A stretch of 64,000 nucleotides of DNA, taken from assembly GCA_963800975.1 (NCBI GenBank), contig CAWDDB010000006.1:124001-188000 (forward strand), written 5' to 3'. The position numbers and the translations under genes are program-made. Positions 44,949 through 53,286 of this stretch are shown here, one piece after another; the first letter of the stretch is position 1, and every line of letters begins with the position of its first letter. The notes under the pieces were generated by a model, which was not told the origin of the DNA, ran no database searches, and was given only the letters and a program-made list of their open reading frames with translations. The stretch is from JALYGY01 sp963800975 (lineage in GTDB: Bacteria; Actinomycetota; Rubrobacteria; Rubrobacterales; Rubrobacteraceae).

Positions 44949-45021
44949 CCCTGTACCATGGTGCACCTCAACGGGGCGGTCTGGGGGACGGGGAGCAGCG
45001 ATCCAAGAACGCGGTACAGGG
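44949..45021 (+). promoter_or_regulatory. Long-range inverted repeat in the leader of the D-amino-acid operon
   Basis: CCCTGTACC (44949-44957) is perfectly complementary to GGTACAGGG (45013-45021), closing a 55-base region about 45 bases before the first gene of the operon. It could be a structured 5' leader, a looped operator pair or chance. No known riboswitch core was recognised inside. Confidence 0.35.
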
Positions 45022-45066
45022 CGTCGCCCGGCTAGCGGGCTTGATGCGTCGCACGCAGGATGGCGC

Positions 45067-46293
45067 GTGCATTGCACGGCCTGTGATGCGAGCGAGCTCG
45101 ACCCCATGCCGGACTACTGTCGGCGCTGCGGCTCACCGCTCGAAGTCGGGATCGACTACGGCGATATTCGACCGGACGAGCTGTTCGGAGGTGGCGTCAA
45201 CGGCTTGTGGAAGTATCGGGAGCTCTATCCCCTGTCTTCTCGGGAGCATGGGCTGGATCTGGGCGAGGGAGGCACCCCGCTGGTCCCCGCCTCGAAGGCG
45301 GCTCGGAAGCTTGGTCTGAAGAACGTGTGGTTCAAGTGCGATCACCTGAACCCTTCAGGTTCGTTCAAGGACCGGAGCGCCGCGGTGGGAACCGCGTGGG
45401 CCATTGAACGGGGGTGCCAAGGGGTTATCTGCGCCTCGAGCGGGAACGCGGCGGGAGCTGCTGCGACCTACGCGGCGCGGGCCGGGCTGCCCGCTTACCT
45501 GATCGTCTCCGCCAGAGCGCCGATGTCCAAGCTCAGCGCGGCCACTTCGCACGGGGCCAGAACGTTCCAAGTGGCGGGTGACTTCAGCCGCGCCTTCGCG
45601 GTGGCCCGGGAGGCGGCCGCGGAGGTTGGTCTGGCCAACCTGACCACCACCTACATCAACTGCTACGCCTGCGAAGGAAACAAGTCCGTCGCCTACGAGC
45701 TGTACGAGCAGATGGATGCGGTACCGGACTGGGTCGTGGTGCCCGTTGGAGCAGGACCCCTGCTCTACGGGGTGTGGAAGGGATTCGAGGAGCTGCGTCA
45801 CTTCGGCCTGGTCGATCACACGCCCCGACTCATGGCCGTGCAACCTGAAGGATGCGCGCCCATAGCTCGGGCGTTCGAGATGGGTACGGAGGTCGCGCCC
45901 TGGACCTCGGTGGACACCGTCGTGTCGGGGCTCGACGATCCGCTGCAAGGATACGAGGGCGACGGGACCCTGACCCTCGAGGCCGTGCGCGCGTCGGGTG
46001 GGGTCGCACTCGCCGTTCCGGACGAGGATACGCTGGAGGCCGGCAGGCTTCTGGCCGTGGACGAAGGCATATTCGTGGAGCCGGCGGCCGCGATCTCGCT
46101 GGCGGGGGCTTCGGCCGCGCGGCGGCTCGGACACGCTCGCGAACCCCAGACCATCGTTTGCCTGCTGACGGGGCATGGCTTCAAGTATCAGGTCGCCGCG
46201 GCAGATCCCGAGCCAGAGCGCGTTGCAGACGGAGCCGGGCTGACGCGGGCGATCGAGCGCGACATCGGCAAGCATGGGGGTACGATCGCATGA
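45067..46293 (+). CDS. Threonine synthase-like PLP-dependent lyase
   Basis: A 408-residue fold-type II PLP enzyme. The N-terminus has a zinc-ribbon-like pair CTAC and CRRC as in many threonine synthases. The PLP lysine is at 101 in NPSGSFKDRSA, followed by CASSGNAAGAAATYAARAG and the phosphate-binding VPVGAGPLLYG. Classical threonine synthase is possible, but no hom or thrB is near; the adjacent D-aminoacylase, D-threonine-aldolase-like enzyme and RidA favour a catabolic beta-elimination, for example a dehydratase or ammonia-lyase. The start is GTG at 45067 with AGGA upstream; the stop overlaps the next ATG. Confidence 0.85.
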   Translation: MHCTACDASELDPMPDYCRRCGSPLEVGIDYGDIRPDELFGGGVNGLWKYRELYPLSSREHGLDLGEGGTPLVPASKAARKLGLKNVWFKCDHLNPSGSFKDRSAAVGTAWAIERGCQGVICASSGNAAGAAATYAARAGLPAYLIVSARAPMSKLSAATSHGARTFQVAGDFSRAFAVAREAAAEVGLANLTTTYINCYACEGNKSVAYELYEQMDAVPDWVVVPVGAGPLLYGVWKGFEELRHFGLVDHTPRLMAVQPEGCAPIARAFEMGTEVAPWTSVDTVVSGLDDPLQGYEGDGTLTLEAVRASGGVALAVPDEDTLEAGRLLAVDEGIFVEPAAAISLAGASAARRLGHAREPQTIVCLLTGHGFKYQVAAADPEPERVADGAGLTRAIERDIGKHGGTIA

Positions 46294-47879
46294 ACTTCGA
46301 CGTTCTGATAAAGGGCGCCAGGGTCTTCCCGGGAGACGGTCCCGCGTTACCCGTCGACGTCGGCGTCGCCGGCGACCGTATCGCGGCGGTTGGACGCTCC
46401 TTGCCCGAGAAGGACGCGGCGCAGGTGATCGACGCCTCCGGCCTGATGCTGTGCCCAGGCTTCATCGACATGCACACCCACACGGCTCTGGAGACGTTTC
46501 GCGATCCGCGCCTGGAGCCCAAGGTGGCGCAGGGCTTCACCACGGAGGTGATCAACCCGGATGGGCTAGCCCCGGCTCCTGTCACTGAGGATGGCCGTGA
46601 GGGACGCCAAGCCTACCTGCGGCCGCTCGAGGGCCCCGGCCCGGAGAGGTGGGACTGGACGACTTTCCCGGAGTACCTGGACGCGCTGGCCGAGACGCGG
46701 CCGGCGATGACGCTCGTTCCCTCCATCGGGCACAACGCGGTGCGCGACCGCGTCATGGGCGGCGCCGACCGGCGGCCGAGCCGGGAGGAGATCCGAGCCA
46801 TGCGCGAAGAGGTGAGGCTTGGCCTCGATGCCGGGGCTCGCACGCTCTCCTTCGGCCTTATCTACATGCCAGGCGCGTTCTCGGAGACGGAGGAGCTGGT
46901 CGAGCTGGCCGAGGAAGCCGCACCTTTTGGAGCGCCGCTGGTTCCTCACGTTCGCACCGAAGCGGATGGCGTGCTCGGAGCGATCGGGGAGATGATCGAG
47001 GTCTCTCGCCGATCGGGAGCTCCGCTGCACCTCTCGCACCTCAAGGTCATAGGCAACCCGGACCTGGTGGAGCCGCTGCTGGAACTGATCGACGAGGCGA
47101 GCGCCGACATAGACGTTACCTTCGACCAGTACCCTTACGGTGCGGGCAGCACCGTTTTGTCATCCCTGCTGCCCCCGTGGGCGCAGGCAGGGGGCACCTC
47201 GGAGACGTTGCGGCGTCTGGAGGACCCGAGCCAGCGGGAGGCGGTGGTCCGGGACGTGGAGCGGGGGTTGCCCGACTGGGATAACTCGTACCGCGCGAGC
47301 GGGCCAGAGAACATCATCGTCATCAGCGCCCCGCAGGCCGAGGTCGTTGGAGAGACGATCGCCGAGATAGCGGAGAGACGGGGCAGCGATCCCTTTGTGG
47401 CGGTCCTCGATCTCCTGCGGGAGTGTGAGCTCGACGTGGCGATGATCAACCACTACGCCTCAGAAGAATCGGTGCGTACCGTCTTTCGCCACCCGCTGCA
47501 GCTCGTCGGCTCGGACGGCATCTTCGGGGATAGGCCACACCCCCGGTTGTACGGCACGGCCGCCCGCGCCCTCGGGAGGTACGCGATAAAGGAGAGCTTG
47601 ATCCCCGTCCATGAGGCGGTTGCCCGGCTGACCAGCCGCGCTGCGCGGCGCATCGGGCTCACGGATCGGGGGTGCATCGAGGAGGGCCTGCGCGCCGACC
47701 TGGTGCTGCTGGATCCCGACCGGTATATCGACACGGCGACCTACGACGATCCGAAACGGTTTCCCACCGGGGTCGAGCGGGTGTTCGTGGCCGGACGCGT
47801 GGTGTGGACCGGGACCGAGCACACCGGAGAGCTGCCCGGGGGGGTGGTTCGCGAGCCGCTCGCTAGGGTAACGGGTTAG
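46290..47879 (+). CDS. N-acyl-D-amino-acid deacylase / D-aminoacylase-like amidohydrolase
   Basis: A 529-residue amidohydrolase. It opens with a small beta-sandwich (MNFDVLIKGARVFPGDG), then the metal motif GFIDMHTHT (His62, His64), LHLSHLK and the catalytic Asp in LVGSDGIFGD, with HPRLYG following as in D-aminoacylases. The enzyme cleaves N-acyl-D-amino acids; dihydropyrimidinase-like cyclic amides are an alternative. The ATG at 46290 overlaps the previous stop, so it is translationally coupled to the PLP lyase. The next gene is another D-amino-acid-type enzyme, which supports the assignment. Confidence 0.88.
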   Translation: MNFDVLIKGARVFPGDGPALPVDVGVAGDRIAAVGRSLPEKDAAQVIDASGLMLCPGFIDMHTHTALETFRDPRLEPKVAQGFTTEVINPDGLAPAPVTEDGREGRQAYLRPLEGPGPERWDWTTFPEYLDALAETRPAMTLVPSIGHNAVRDRVMGGADRRPSREEIRAMREEVRLGLDAGARTLSFGLIYMPGAFSETEELVELAEEAAPFGAPLVPHVRTEADGVLGAIGEMIEVSRRSGAPLHLSHLKVIGNPDLVEPLLELIDEASADIDVTFDQYPYGAGSTVLSSLLPPWAQAGGTSETLRRLEDPSQREAVVRDVERGLPDWDNSYRASGPENIIVISAPQAEVVGETIAEIAERRGSDPFVAVLDLLRECELDVAMINHYASEESVRTVFRHPLQLVGSDGIFGDRPHPRLYGTAARALGRYAIKESLIPVHEAVARLTSRAARRIGLTDRGCIEEGLRADLVLLDPDRYIDTATYDDPKRFPTGVERVFVAGRVVWTGTEHTGELPGGVVREPLARVTG

Positions 47880-47913
47880 AGGACCCGAGTCCGGAGAATG
47901 GGGAGATGAGATA

Positions 47914-48999
47914 GTGGATACGCCGCACCTTTCGATCGACAGCGCGAAGATGATGAGGAACATCGAGAAGGTGGCCGCGATCGCCGGGAGGAACGGGGTC
48001 GCGCTGAGGCCGCACGTGAAGACGCACAAGATCCCCGCGATAGCTCTGGCGCAGATCGAAGCTGGCGCCTCGGGTATCACGGTGGCGAAGGTCTCCGAGG
48101 CCGAGGTCATGGCCGAAGCCGGCCTCGAGGACATCTTTATCGCCTACCCGCTGGTGACGGCCCCCAAGATCCTGCGCTCCATGGGTCTCGGCCGGAGGCT
48201 GAGGCGCCTCATCGTCGGGGTGGACAGCTTCGAGGGCGCGCGCAGGATCTCGGCGGCGGCCGGGGATCAGGTCATGGAGGTCAGGCTGGAGATCGACACC
48301 GGGCTGAGAAGAACCGGGGTCGCGTACGACGAAGCCGTCGAGCTTGCCGGCCAGATCGACGCCTTCGATAACCTCGACCTGGGCGGGATCTACACCTATC
48401 GTGGTGCCTTGCTGGACGGTTCGCCTACCCTCGACCGCAAGAGCGCGGGTCTGGAGGAGGGGGAGCTCATGGTCTCCCTGGCCGAGCGGATGCGGGAGCG
48501 GGGCATAGGCATACGGGATGTCAGCCTGGGCTCCACGCCGACCGCCGAGTACGCGGCGGAGGTCGACGGGGTGACGGAGATCCGGCCCGGCACCTACGTC
48601 TTCTACGACAGGATGCAGGCCCACCTCGGCGCCTGTTCGCTCGAGGAATGCGCCGCGACGGTCGTTTGCACGGTGGTAAGCAGGCCGCACGAGGATCTCG
48701 TCGTCATCGACGGGGGAAGCAAGACCTTCGCCACCGACGTGCAGCCGGGCACGGAACCCCTGAACCTGGAGGGTTTCGGTCACGTCGTCGGGTACCCTGG
48801 GGCCACGCTCGACAGGCTCACGGAGGAGCACGGGATGCTCACCGTGAGCGGGGAGCACGACCTTGGGGTCGGTGACACCGTGCGTGTCATCCCGAACCAC
48901 GTTTGCAGCACGGTGAACCTGCACGATGCGGTCTACGTTGCCGGCGAGAACGGGGCCCTGGAGGAAGTCCAGGTGTTGGCCCGCGGGAAGTTGCGGTAA
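47914..48999 (+). CDS. D-threonine aldolase / D-serine dehydratase-like PLP enzyme (alanine racemase fold)
   Basis: A 361-residue protein with the alanine-racemase N-terminal barrel. The Schiff-base lysine is at 36 in LRPHVKTHK and the C-terminal metal-binding pair is seen in NHVCSTVNLHD (His and Cys), as in D-threonine aldolase, eukaryotic-type D-serine dehydratase and D-threo-3-hydroxyaspartate dehydratase. The reaction is therefore cleavage or dehydration of a beta-hydroxy-D-amino acid. The start is GTG 47914 after GGGGAGATGAG. It lies 34 bases after the deacylase that would supply D-amino acids. Confidence 0.9.
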   Translation: MDTPHLSIDSAKMMRNIEKVAAIAGRNGVALRPHVKTHKIPAIALAQIEAGASGITVAKVSEAEVMAEAGLEDIFIAYPLVTAPKILRSMGLGRRLRRLIVGVDSFEGARRISAAAGDQVMEVRLEIDTGLRRTGVAYDEAVELAGQIDAFDNLDLGGIYTYRGALLDGSPTLDRKSAGLEEGELMVSLAERMRERGIGIRDVSLGSTPTAEYAAEVDGVTEIRPGTYVFYDRMQAHLGACSLEECAATVVCTVVSRPHEDLVVIDGGSKTFATDVQPGTEPLNLEGFGHVVGYPGATLDRLTEEHGMLTVSGEHDLGVGDTVRVIPNHVCSTVNLHDAVYVAGENGALEEVQVLARGKLR

Positions 49000-49026
49000 G
49001 GAGCGTAAGACGGAAAGGAGCACCAC

Positions 49027-50388
49027 TTGAGCGTCGCGAGAAGCATCGGCGGGGAGGACATGGGCGGGGCCACCTCGATGAGGAAGGTGGGCGTGGCGGC
49101 CTTTATCGGCGCCCTGGTCGAATGGTACGACTACTTCCTGTACGGGCTCGCGGCCGGCGTCGTCTTCAACCAGCTCTTCTTCCCGAGCGCGAACCCGCTC
49201 GTCGGCACGCTTGCGGCCTTCGCCACGTTCGGGGTCGGTTTCTTCTTCCGCCCCGTGGGAGGTGTGATCTTCGGCCACTACGGCGACAAACTCGGCCGCA
49301 AGACCATACTCGTCCTGACCCTACTGCTGATGGGCCTCGCCACGTTCCTGATCGGCGTTCTGCCGACCTACGAGTCGGCCGGGATCCTGGCCCCCATACT
49401 GCTCGTCGTGCTGCGCGCCCTGCAGGGCGTCGCCGTCGGCGGTGAGTGGGGCGGCGCTGCGCTGCTGGTGGTCGAGCACGCCCCGGCAGGAAGACGCGGG
49501 TTCTACGGTAGCTGGCCGCAGATGGGGTCTTCCGCCGGGCTCTTGATCGCGACGGGGCTCTTTACCGCCGTGTCGTCTTTACCGGAGGAGCAATTCCTGA
49601 CCTGGGGCTGGAGGGTTCCATTTCTGGTGAGCCTCGTGCTCGTCGTGGTAGGTCTGGTGATCCGGCTCAAGATAGCAGAGACCCCGGCGTTCGAGCAGAT
49701 GAAGGAATCGGGCTCCGAGGCCAGAATGCCCGTCGTCGACGCCGTGCGGACCTACCCCAAGAGCATTCTCCTGGTCGTGGGGATGCGTGTCGCCGAGAAC
49801 GCCTGCGGCTACATCTTCACGGTCTTTGTGCTCACCTACGTCACCGAGGAGCTCGGGTTGCCCACCAGCGCGGCCTACGCGGGGGTCATGATCGCCGCCG
49901 GCATGCAGTTCATCATCACCCCGATCTACGGCGCGATCTCCGACCGTATCGGGAGGAGACCCGTGTACATGTGGGGCGCGGGGTTCCTGGTCCTATTCGC
50001 CTTCCCGTTTTTCTGGCTGGCCAACACCGAGTCGCCGGCCCTGATACGGCTGGCCATCGTGCTCGCCTTCGCCGTTGGCAACGGCGCTATGTTTGCCACC
50101 CAGCCGGCGTTCTTCTCCGAGCTCTTCGGGACCAACGTCCGCTACAGCGGCGTGTCCCTGGGCTACCAGCTGAGCGCCGTGTTCGCCGGCGGTCTGGCGC
50201 CGTTTATCGCGATTGCGCTGCTCGCCTGGGCCGGCAGCTACTGGCCGGTCGCCCTGTACGTGATGGCGGTGGGTCTCATCAGCTTCGTGTCGGTGTACCT
50301 GGCCACGGAGACGTTCCGGGAAGACCTAACCGAGGAACTCGCGAGCGAACCCGATACCACAGCGAGCGGAGCGGGTCAGCCAACCTAG
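49027..50388 (+). CDS. MHS family MFS transporter (metabolite:H+ symporter)
   Basis: A 453-residue MFS protein of the metabolite:proton symporter branch (ShiA, ProP, KgtP, CitA relatives). FIGALVEWYDYFLYGLAAG in helix 1, FFFRPVGGVIFGHYGDKLGR between helices 2 and 3 and VGGEWGGAALLVVEHAP are diagnostic. It likely imports the substrate of this operon, such as an N-acyl-amino acid or another organic acid. The start is a TTG at 49027 with AAGGAG six bases upstream. Confidence 0.92.
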   Translation: MSVARSIGGEDMGGATSMRKVGVAAFIGALVEWYDYFLYGLAAGVVFNQLFFPSANPLVGTLAAFATFGVGFFFRPVGGVIFGHYGDKLGRKTILVLTLLLMGLATFLIGVLPTYESAGILAPILLVVLRALQGVAVGGEWGGAALLVVEHAPAGRRGFYGSWPQMGSSAGLLIATGLFTAVSSLPEEQFLTWGWRVPFLVSLVLVVVGLVIRLKIAETPAFEQMKESGSEARMPVVDAVRTYPKSILLVVGMRVAENACGYIFTVFVLTYVTEELGLPTSAAYAGVMIAAGMQFIITPIYGAISDRIGRRPVYMWGAGFLVLFAFPFFWLANTESPALIRLAIVLAFAVGNGAMFATQPAFFSELFGTNVRYSGVSLGYQLSAVFAGGLAPFIAIALLAWAGSYWPVALYVMAVGLISFVSVYLATETFREDLTEELASEPDTTASGAGQPT

Positions 50389-50424
50389 CGCACCGCGAAC
50401 GCTTCGACCAATAGAGGAGGATCG

Positions 50425-50805
50425 ATGAGGAAGACAGTCATGGCCGAAGGGGGACCGGCTCCGGCCGGACCCTACTCGCACGCCGTCGTCGCCAACGGCT
50501 TCGTGTTCGTCTCGGGCCAGGGACCCTTCGACCCCGAGACGGGCGTGATGCCCGACGCGTTCCCGGACCAGGTGCGCCTGACGCTCGAGAACGTGCGGAC
50601 GATCCTGGAGGCCGCGGGATCCAGCCTCCAGGACGTCGTGAAGGTGAACGCCTACGTGACCGACCTCACCCGGTTCGCAGAGTTCAACGAGGTGTACAAG
50701 GAGTTCTTCGAGCACGACCCGCCAGCCCGCACCACCGTGGCCACCGCCCTGCTCGGCATCCTCGTCGAGGTAGATTGCGTGGCCCAGGTCAGGGACTCAG
50801 GGTAA
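50425..50805 (+). CDS. ridA: RidA family reactive intermediate/imine deaminase
   Basis: A 126-residue YjgF/YER057c/UK114 protein: GPYSHAVVANGFVFVSGQ, the substrate-binding Arg in PPARTTVAT and the C-terminal Glu in ILVEVDCVA. RidA hydrolyses enamine and imine intermediates released by PLP dehydratases, giving keto acids and ammonia. That fits the two PLP lyases upstream. GAGGAGG precedes the ATG by six bases. Confidence 0.93.
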   Translation: MRKTVMAEGGPAPAGPYSHAVVANGFVFVSGQGPFDPETGVMPDAFPDQVRLTLENVRTILEAAGSSLQDVVKVNAYVTDLTRFAEFNEVYKEFFEHDPPARTTVATALLGILVEVDCVAQVRDSG

Positions 50806-50843
50806 CGAGCAGCCAGGGCAGGGCTAACGTCGAAGGAGTGTCC

Positions 50844-51608
50844 ATGACCGACGAGCGCCGCGTGGCGCTGGCGAAGATGACCTCCCCCGAAGCCGCCGAG
50901 GCGCTAGCCGGCGCCGAGGTCGCCCTGATCCCGGTCGGCGCCACCGAGCAACACGGCCCCAACATGACGCTGGAGACCGACACAGCCGTCGCCTACCGGC
51001 TGGCGCTGCGCATGGCCGCGGCCCTCCACCCACGTGCCGTCGTCGCACCGCCGCTCCCATACGGCGTGAGCTACCACCACATGAGGTTCCCCGGCACCAT
51101 GACGCTCTCGCCCGAGACGTTTCAGGCCGTCGTGCTCGAGGTGATCGAGAGCCTCAGGCAGCACGGCCTGGAGCGATTCTTCGTCATCGACGGGCACGCC
51201 GGAAACCAGGGCGCCCTCGACGTGCTGATGACGAAGCTGCGCTTCCAGGTGGGCGTGCGGGCGGCCTACCTCTTCTACTTCACCATAGTCGACGATCTGA
51301 TGCGTGAAGCGGCGAAGACGGAGCGCTGGGGACACGCCTGCGAGATAGAGGCCTCGATGGGTCTGGCGCTGCAGCCCGACACGGTACGCGCCGAACACCT
51401 CGAGCCAGGCGAGCTGCGGCCGCACCAGCCACCCTACAGCGACGTCATGCGGACGCCACGGGTCGGCATGCCACTAGACTTCGCGGACCTTACGCGGAAC
51501 GGGGCCCTGGGCGACGCCAGCCAGGCGAGCGAAGAACTCGGCAACAGGCTGGCTGAGGCCACCGTAGAACGCTCCGTAAAGTTCCTGGAACACTTCCTCA
51601 AACAATAA
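50844..51608 (+). CDS. Creatininase family amidohydrolase (second copy)
   Basis: A 254-residue creatininase-family protein with Glu35 and His37 in GATEQHGPN, Asp46 in LETDTAV, His in IDGHAGNQG and Glu in HACEIEAS, the full metal set. AAGGAG lies seven bases before the ATG at 50844. It ends the operon that holds the PLP lyases, deacylase, transporter and RidA, so it may open a cyclic amide (for example a hydantoin- or creatinine-like ring) to give the N-acyl or N-carbamoyl amino acid. It shares the family but is clearly diverged from the protein at 13336. Confidence 0.88.
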   Translation: MTDERRVALAKMTSPEAAEALAGAEVALIPVGATEQHGPNMTLETDTAVAYRLALRMAAALHPRAVVAPPLPYGVSYHHMRFPGTMTLSPETFQAVVLEVIESLRQHGLERFFVIDGHAGNQGALDVLMTKLRFQVGVRAAYLFYFTIVDDLMREAAKTERWGHACEIEASMGLALQPDTVRAEHLEPGELRPHQPPYSDVMRTPRVGMPLDFADLTRNGALGDASQASEELGNRLAEATVERSVKFLEHFLKQ

Positions 51609-51612
51609 CAAC

Positions 51613-51726
51613 AGCAAATTCACAACTCCGAATTCCGAGTTCTGAGTTCGGAAAGGGGGGTTAGCCCCACCCGAAAGTCTCCCCTGTGCCGGATTCTCGC
51701 GGCGGCTCGCGTCGCCTAGGATCCTG
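51613..51726 (+). repeat. Intergenic repeat, copy R1, ahead of the CPBP gene
   Basis: CAAATTCACAACTCCGAATT is followed by GGTTAGCCCCACCCGAAAGT and TAGGATCCTGG. Copy R2 at 52602-52711 has the same blocks. The distance from AAAGTCT (51674) to TAGGATCCT (51717) is 43 bases in both copies. Confidence 0.6.
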
Positions 51727-51791
51727 GCGTAGTCGAGGAACCGAGCGCGCCTGGTGCCGCGCTCGCGTACCGGTCGGGGAGGAATGAAGCC

Positions 51792-52583
51792 GTGCAGAGA
51801 CTGCGGAGGTTCTTCGTTCGCGAGGACCAGAAGTTCGACGCCCTGGTTCGCCTGCACCGCGCGACAGGGACGGGCCAGACGGTCTTCTTCCTTGCCATGC
51901 ACCTGGTGCCCGGCCTGCTTGCCTACGTCGGGATATTCTGGCTGAGGGAGCCGCTGATGGCGCTCACGGGGCTCTCGAACCGCTACGAGCAGTTCGCGGT
52001 CCTCATCCTGATGGCCGTCGGCTGGCAGGTCGTCCTCACGTTCGTCTTGTTGCGGTTCGTGGACGGGCTCTCCTTCCGGGAGTCGCTAAAGTTCCTGGGG
52101 CTTGCCGACCTCGACCTGAGGGGCCTGCTCACGGTCGTCCCGCTCGTGGCGGCCGTGTTCACGCTCCTCTCGGCGCCTTACATGGCCTGGATCCACCCGC
52201 CGCTTTTCGCGTACCTGAACACCTTCCCGGCCATCGCGATACGCGACTGGCACATACTCGAGATCGGCTACTACGAGTTTCCCGTCGCCGCGCTCGTCGT
52301 GGTCTTTTTCGCCAACTTCGTTGGGGAGGAGATCTACTTCCGCGGGTACCTGCTGCAGAAGATCAGCGGCCTCAGGGGGGACTGGGCCATCAACGGCCTC
52401 CTCTTCCAGCTGTACCACGTCTGGCAGGCCCCCCTCAACTGGGCTTTCGCCCCGGCGTTCCTCATCATCCCCTACGGTATCCTGGTCAAGCTCCGCCGCA
52501 GCCTCTACGGGTCTATCGCCTTCCACCTGTTCGTCAACCTCGCCTGGGGCGCCATCCTCTACCACCTGTTCGGCGTGAGATGA
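51792..52583 (+). CDS. CPBP family intramembrane metalloprotease
   Basis: A 263-residue protein with about eight helices and the Abi/CAAX-protease motifs: FVGEEIYFRGYLL (EExxxR), FQLYH and FHLFVNL (HxxxN). The Glu and His residues bind the catalytic metal. Members cleave prenylated or other membrane substrates, sometimes for bacteriocin immunity or signal processing; the role here is unknown. The GTG start at 51792 follows GGGGAGG. It has its own upstream repeat-containing region. Confidence 0.88.
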   Translation: MQRLRRFFVREDQKFDALVRLHRATGTGQTVFFLAMHLVPGLLAYVGIFWLREPLMALTGLSNRYEQFAVLILMAVGWQVVLTFVLLRFVDGLSFRESLKFLGLADLDLRGLLTVVPLVAAVFTLLSAPYMAWIHPPLFAYLNTFPAIAIRDWHILEIGYYEFPVAALVVVFFANFVGEEIYFRGYLLQKISGLRGDWAINGLLFQLYHVWQAPLNWAFAPAFLIIPYGILVKLRRSLYGSIAFHLFVNLAWGAILYHLFGVR

Positions 52584-52601
52584 CAGCGAGGACGCCGGAT
52601 C

Positions 52602-52711
52602 CAATTCACAGTTCTGAATTGTGAACTCCGAATTCGGAGTTGGGGTTAACCCCACCCCAAAGTCTGCAGGCCGCTTCATGGTCGCCGGCGCTCCCCGGGC
52701 TTAGGATCCTG
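52602..52711 (+). repeat. Intergenic repeat, copy R2, ahead of the small membrane protein gene
   Basis: CAATTCACAGTTCTGAATTG, ACTCCGAATTCGGAGT (a near-perfect palindrome), GGTTAACCCCACCCCAAAGT and TTAGGATCCTG follow in order. AAAGTCT (52659) to TAGGATCCT (52702) is 43 bases, the same as in R1. The palindrome and fixed spacing suggest a mobile or regulatory unit. Confidence 0.6.
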
Positions 52712-52755
52712 CAAGAGTCGGTTGCTCGCACGAGACGGAAGGAGCCGGGCGGAAG

Positions 52756-53259
52756 ATGAGAGAGCAGCACACGCAGCAAAGGAGAAGAGGGAAAGGAACT
52801 GACGTCACCGCCGCTGGCTCATTCAAGCTGGGCGTGCCAAAGGCCGTCCAGACGGCGTTCGTGTTGTGGCTCGTCGCGGTCGGCGCAGGGGTGGCCGAGG
52901 TGATCGTGCGCGTCGTGGACTCGCTCGCCGCGGGAGCGGGGCCCGACGTCGGCGGCGTCGTTATCAGGGCGGTCATCTATTCTGCGGTGGTCTACGCGGC
53001 CGTGCAGATGCGTCGCGGCAGGGGATGGGCCCGCATCGCGCTGGCCGTGGTGCTCGGCGTCGTCGGCACCCTCTCGCTGGTGATCGACCCGATCTCCTGG
53101 CTCGCCGCCGGAAACTCGCCGCGCGAGGTATTCGCCGACGCGGACACCTTGTTCGCCTTTGTAGCGCCGATCCGGGCCATCCACCTGGCCGCGGTCCTCG
53201 GGGCCCTGGTGTTCATGTTCCGTCCGGCCGCCAACGCCTATTTCCGGGCCACCCGGTAG
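52756..53259 (+). CDS. Small integral membrane protein of unknown function
   Basis: A 167-residue protein with a basic, Gln-rich N-terminus (about 20 residues) and four predicted helices: AVQTAFVLWLVAVGAGVAEV, then about residues 75-85, WARIALAVVLGVVGTLSLVI, and HLAAVLGALVFMFRP. A Trp-Ala-Arg turn (RRGRGWARIAL) is common in actinobacterial proteins of this size. No function is known. The ATG is preceded by GGAAGGAGC. It is 27 bases before the serine hydrolase on the same strand. Confidence 0.7.
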   Translation: MREQHTQQRRRGKGTDVTAAGSFKLGVPKAVQTAFVLWLVAVGAGVAEVIVRVVDSLAAGAGPDVGGVVIRAVIYSAVVYAAVQMRRGRGWARIALAVVLGVVGTLSLVIDPISWLAAGNSPREVFADADTLFAFVAPIRAIHLAAVLGALVFMFRPAANAYFRATR

Positions 53260-53286
53260 CTGGCTAGAGTACGAGGAGGTACATTC

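Noticed and set aside
47863..49278. 471-codon minus-strand frame opposite the D-threonine-aldolase-like gene
   Set aside because: It is a shadow of a clear PLP enzyme on the plus strand.
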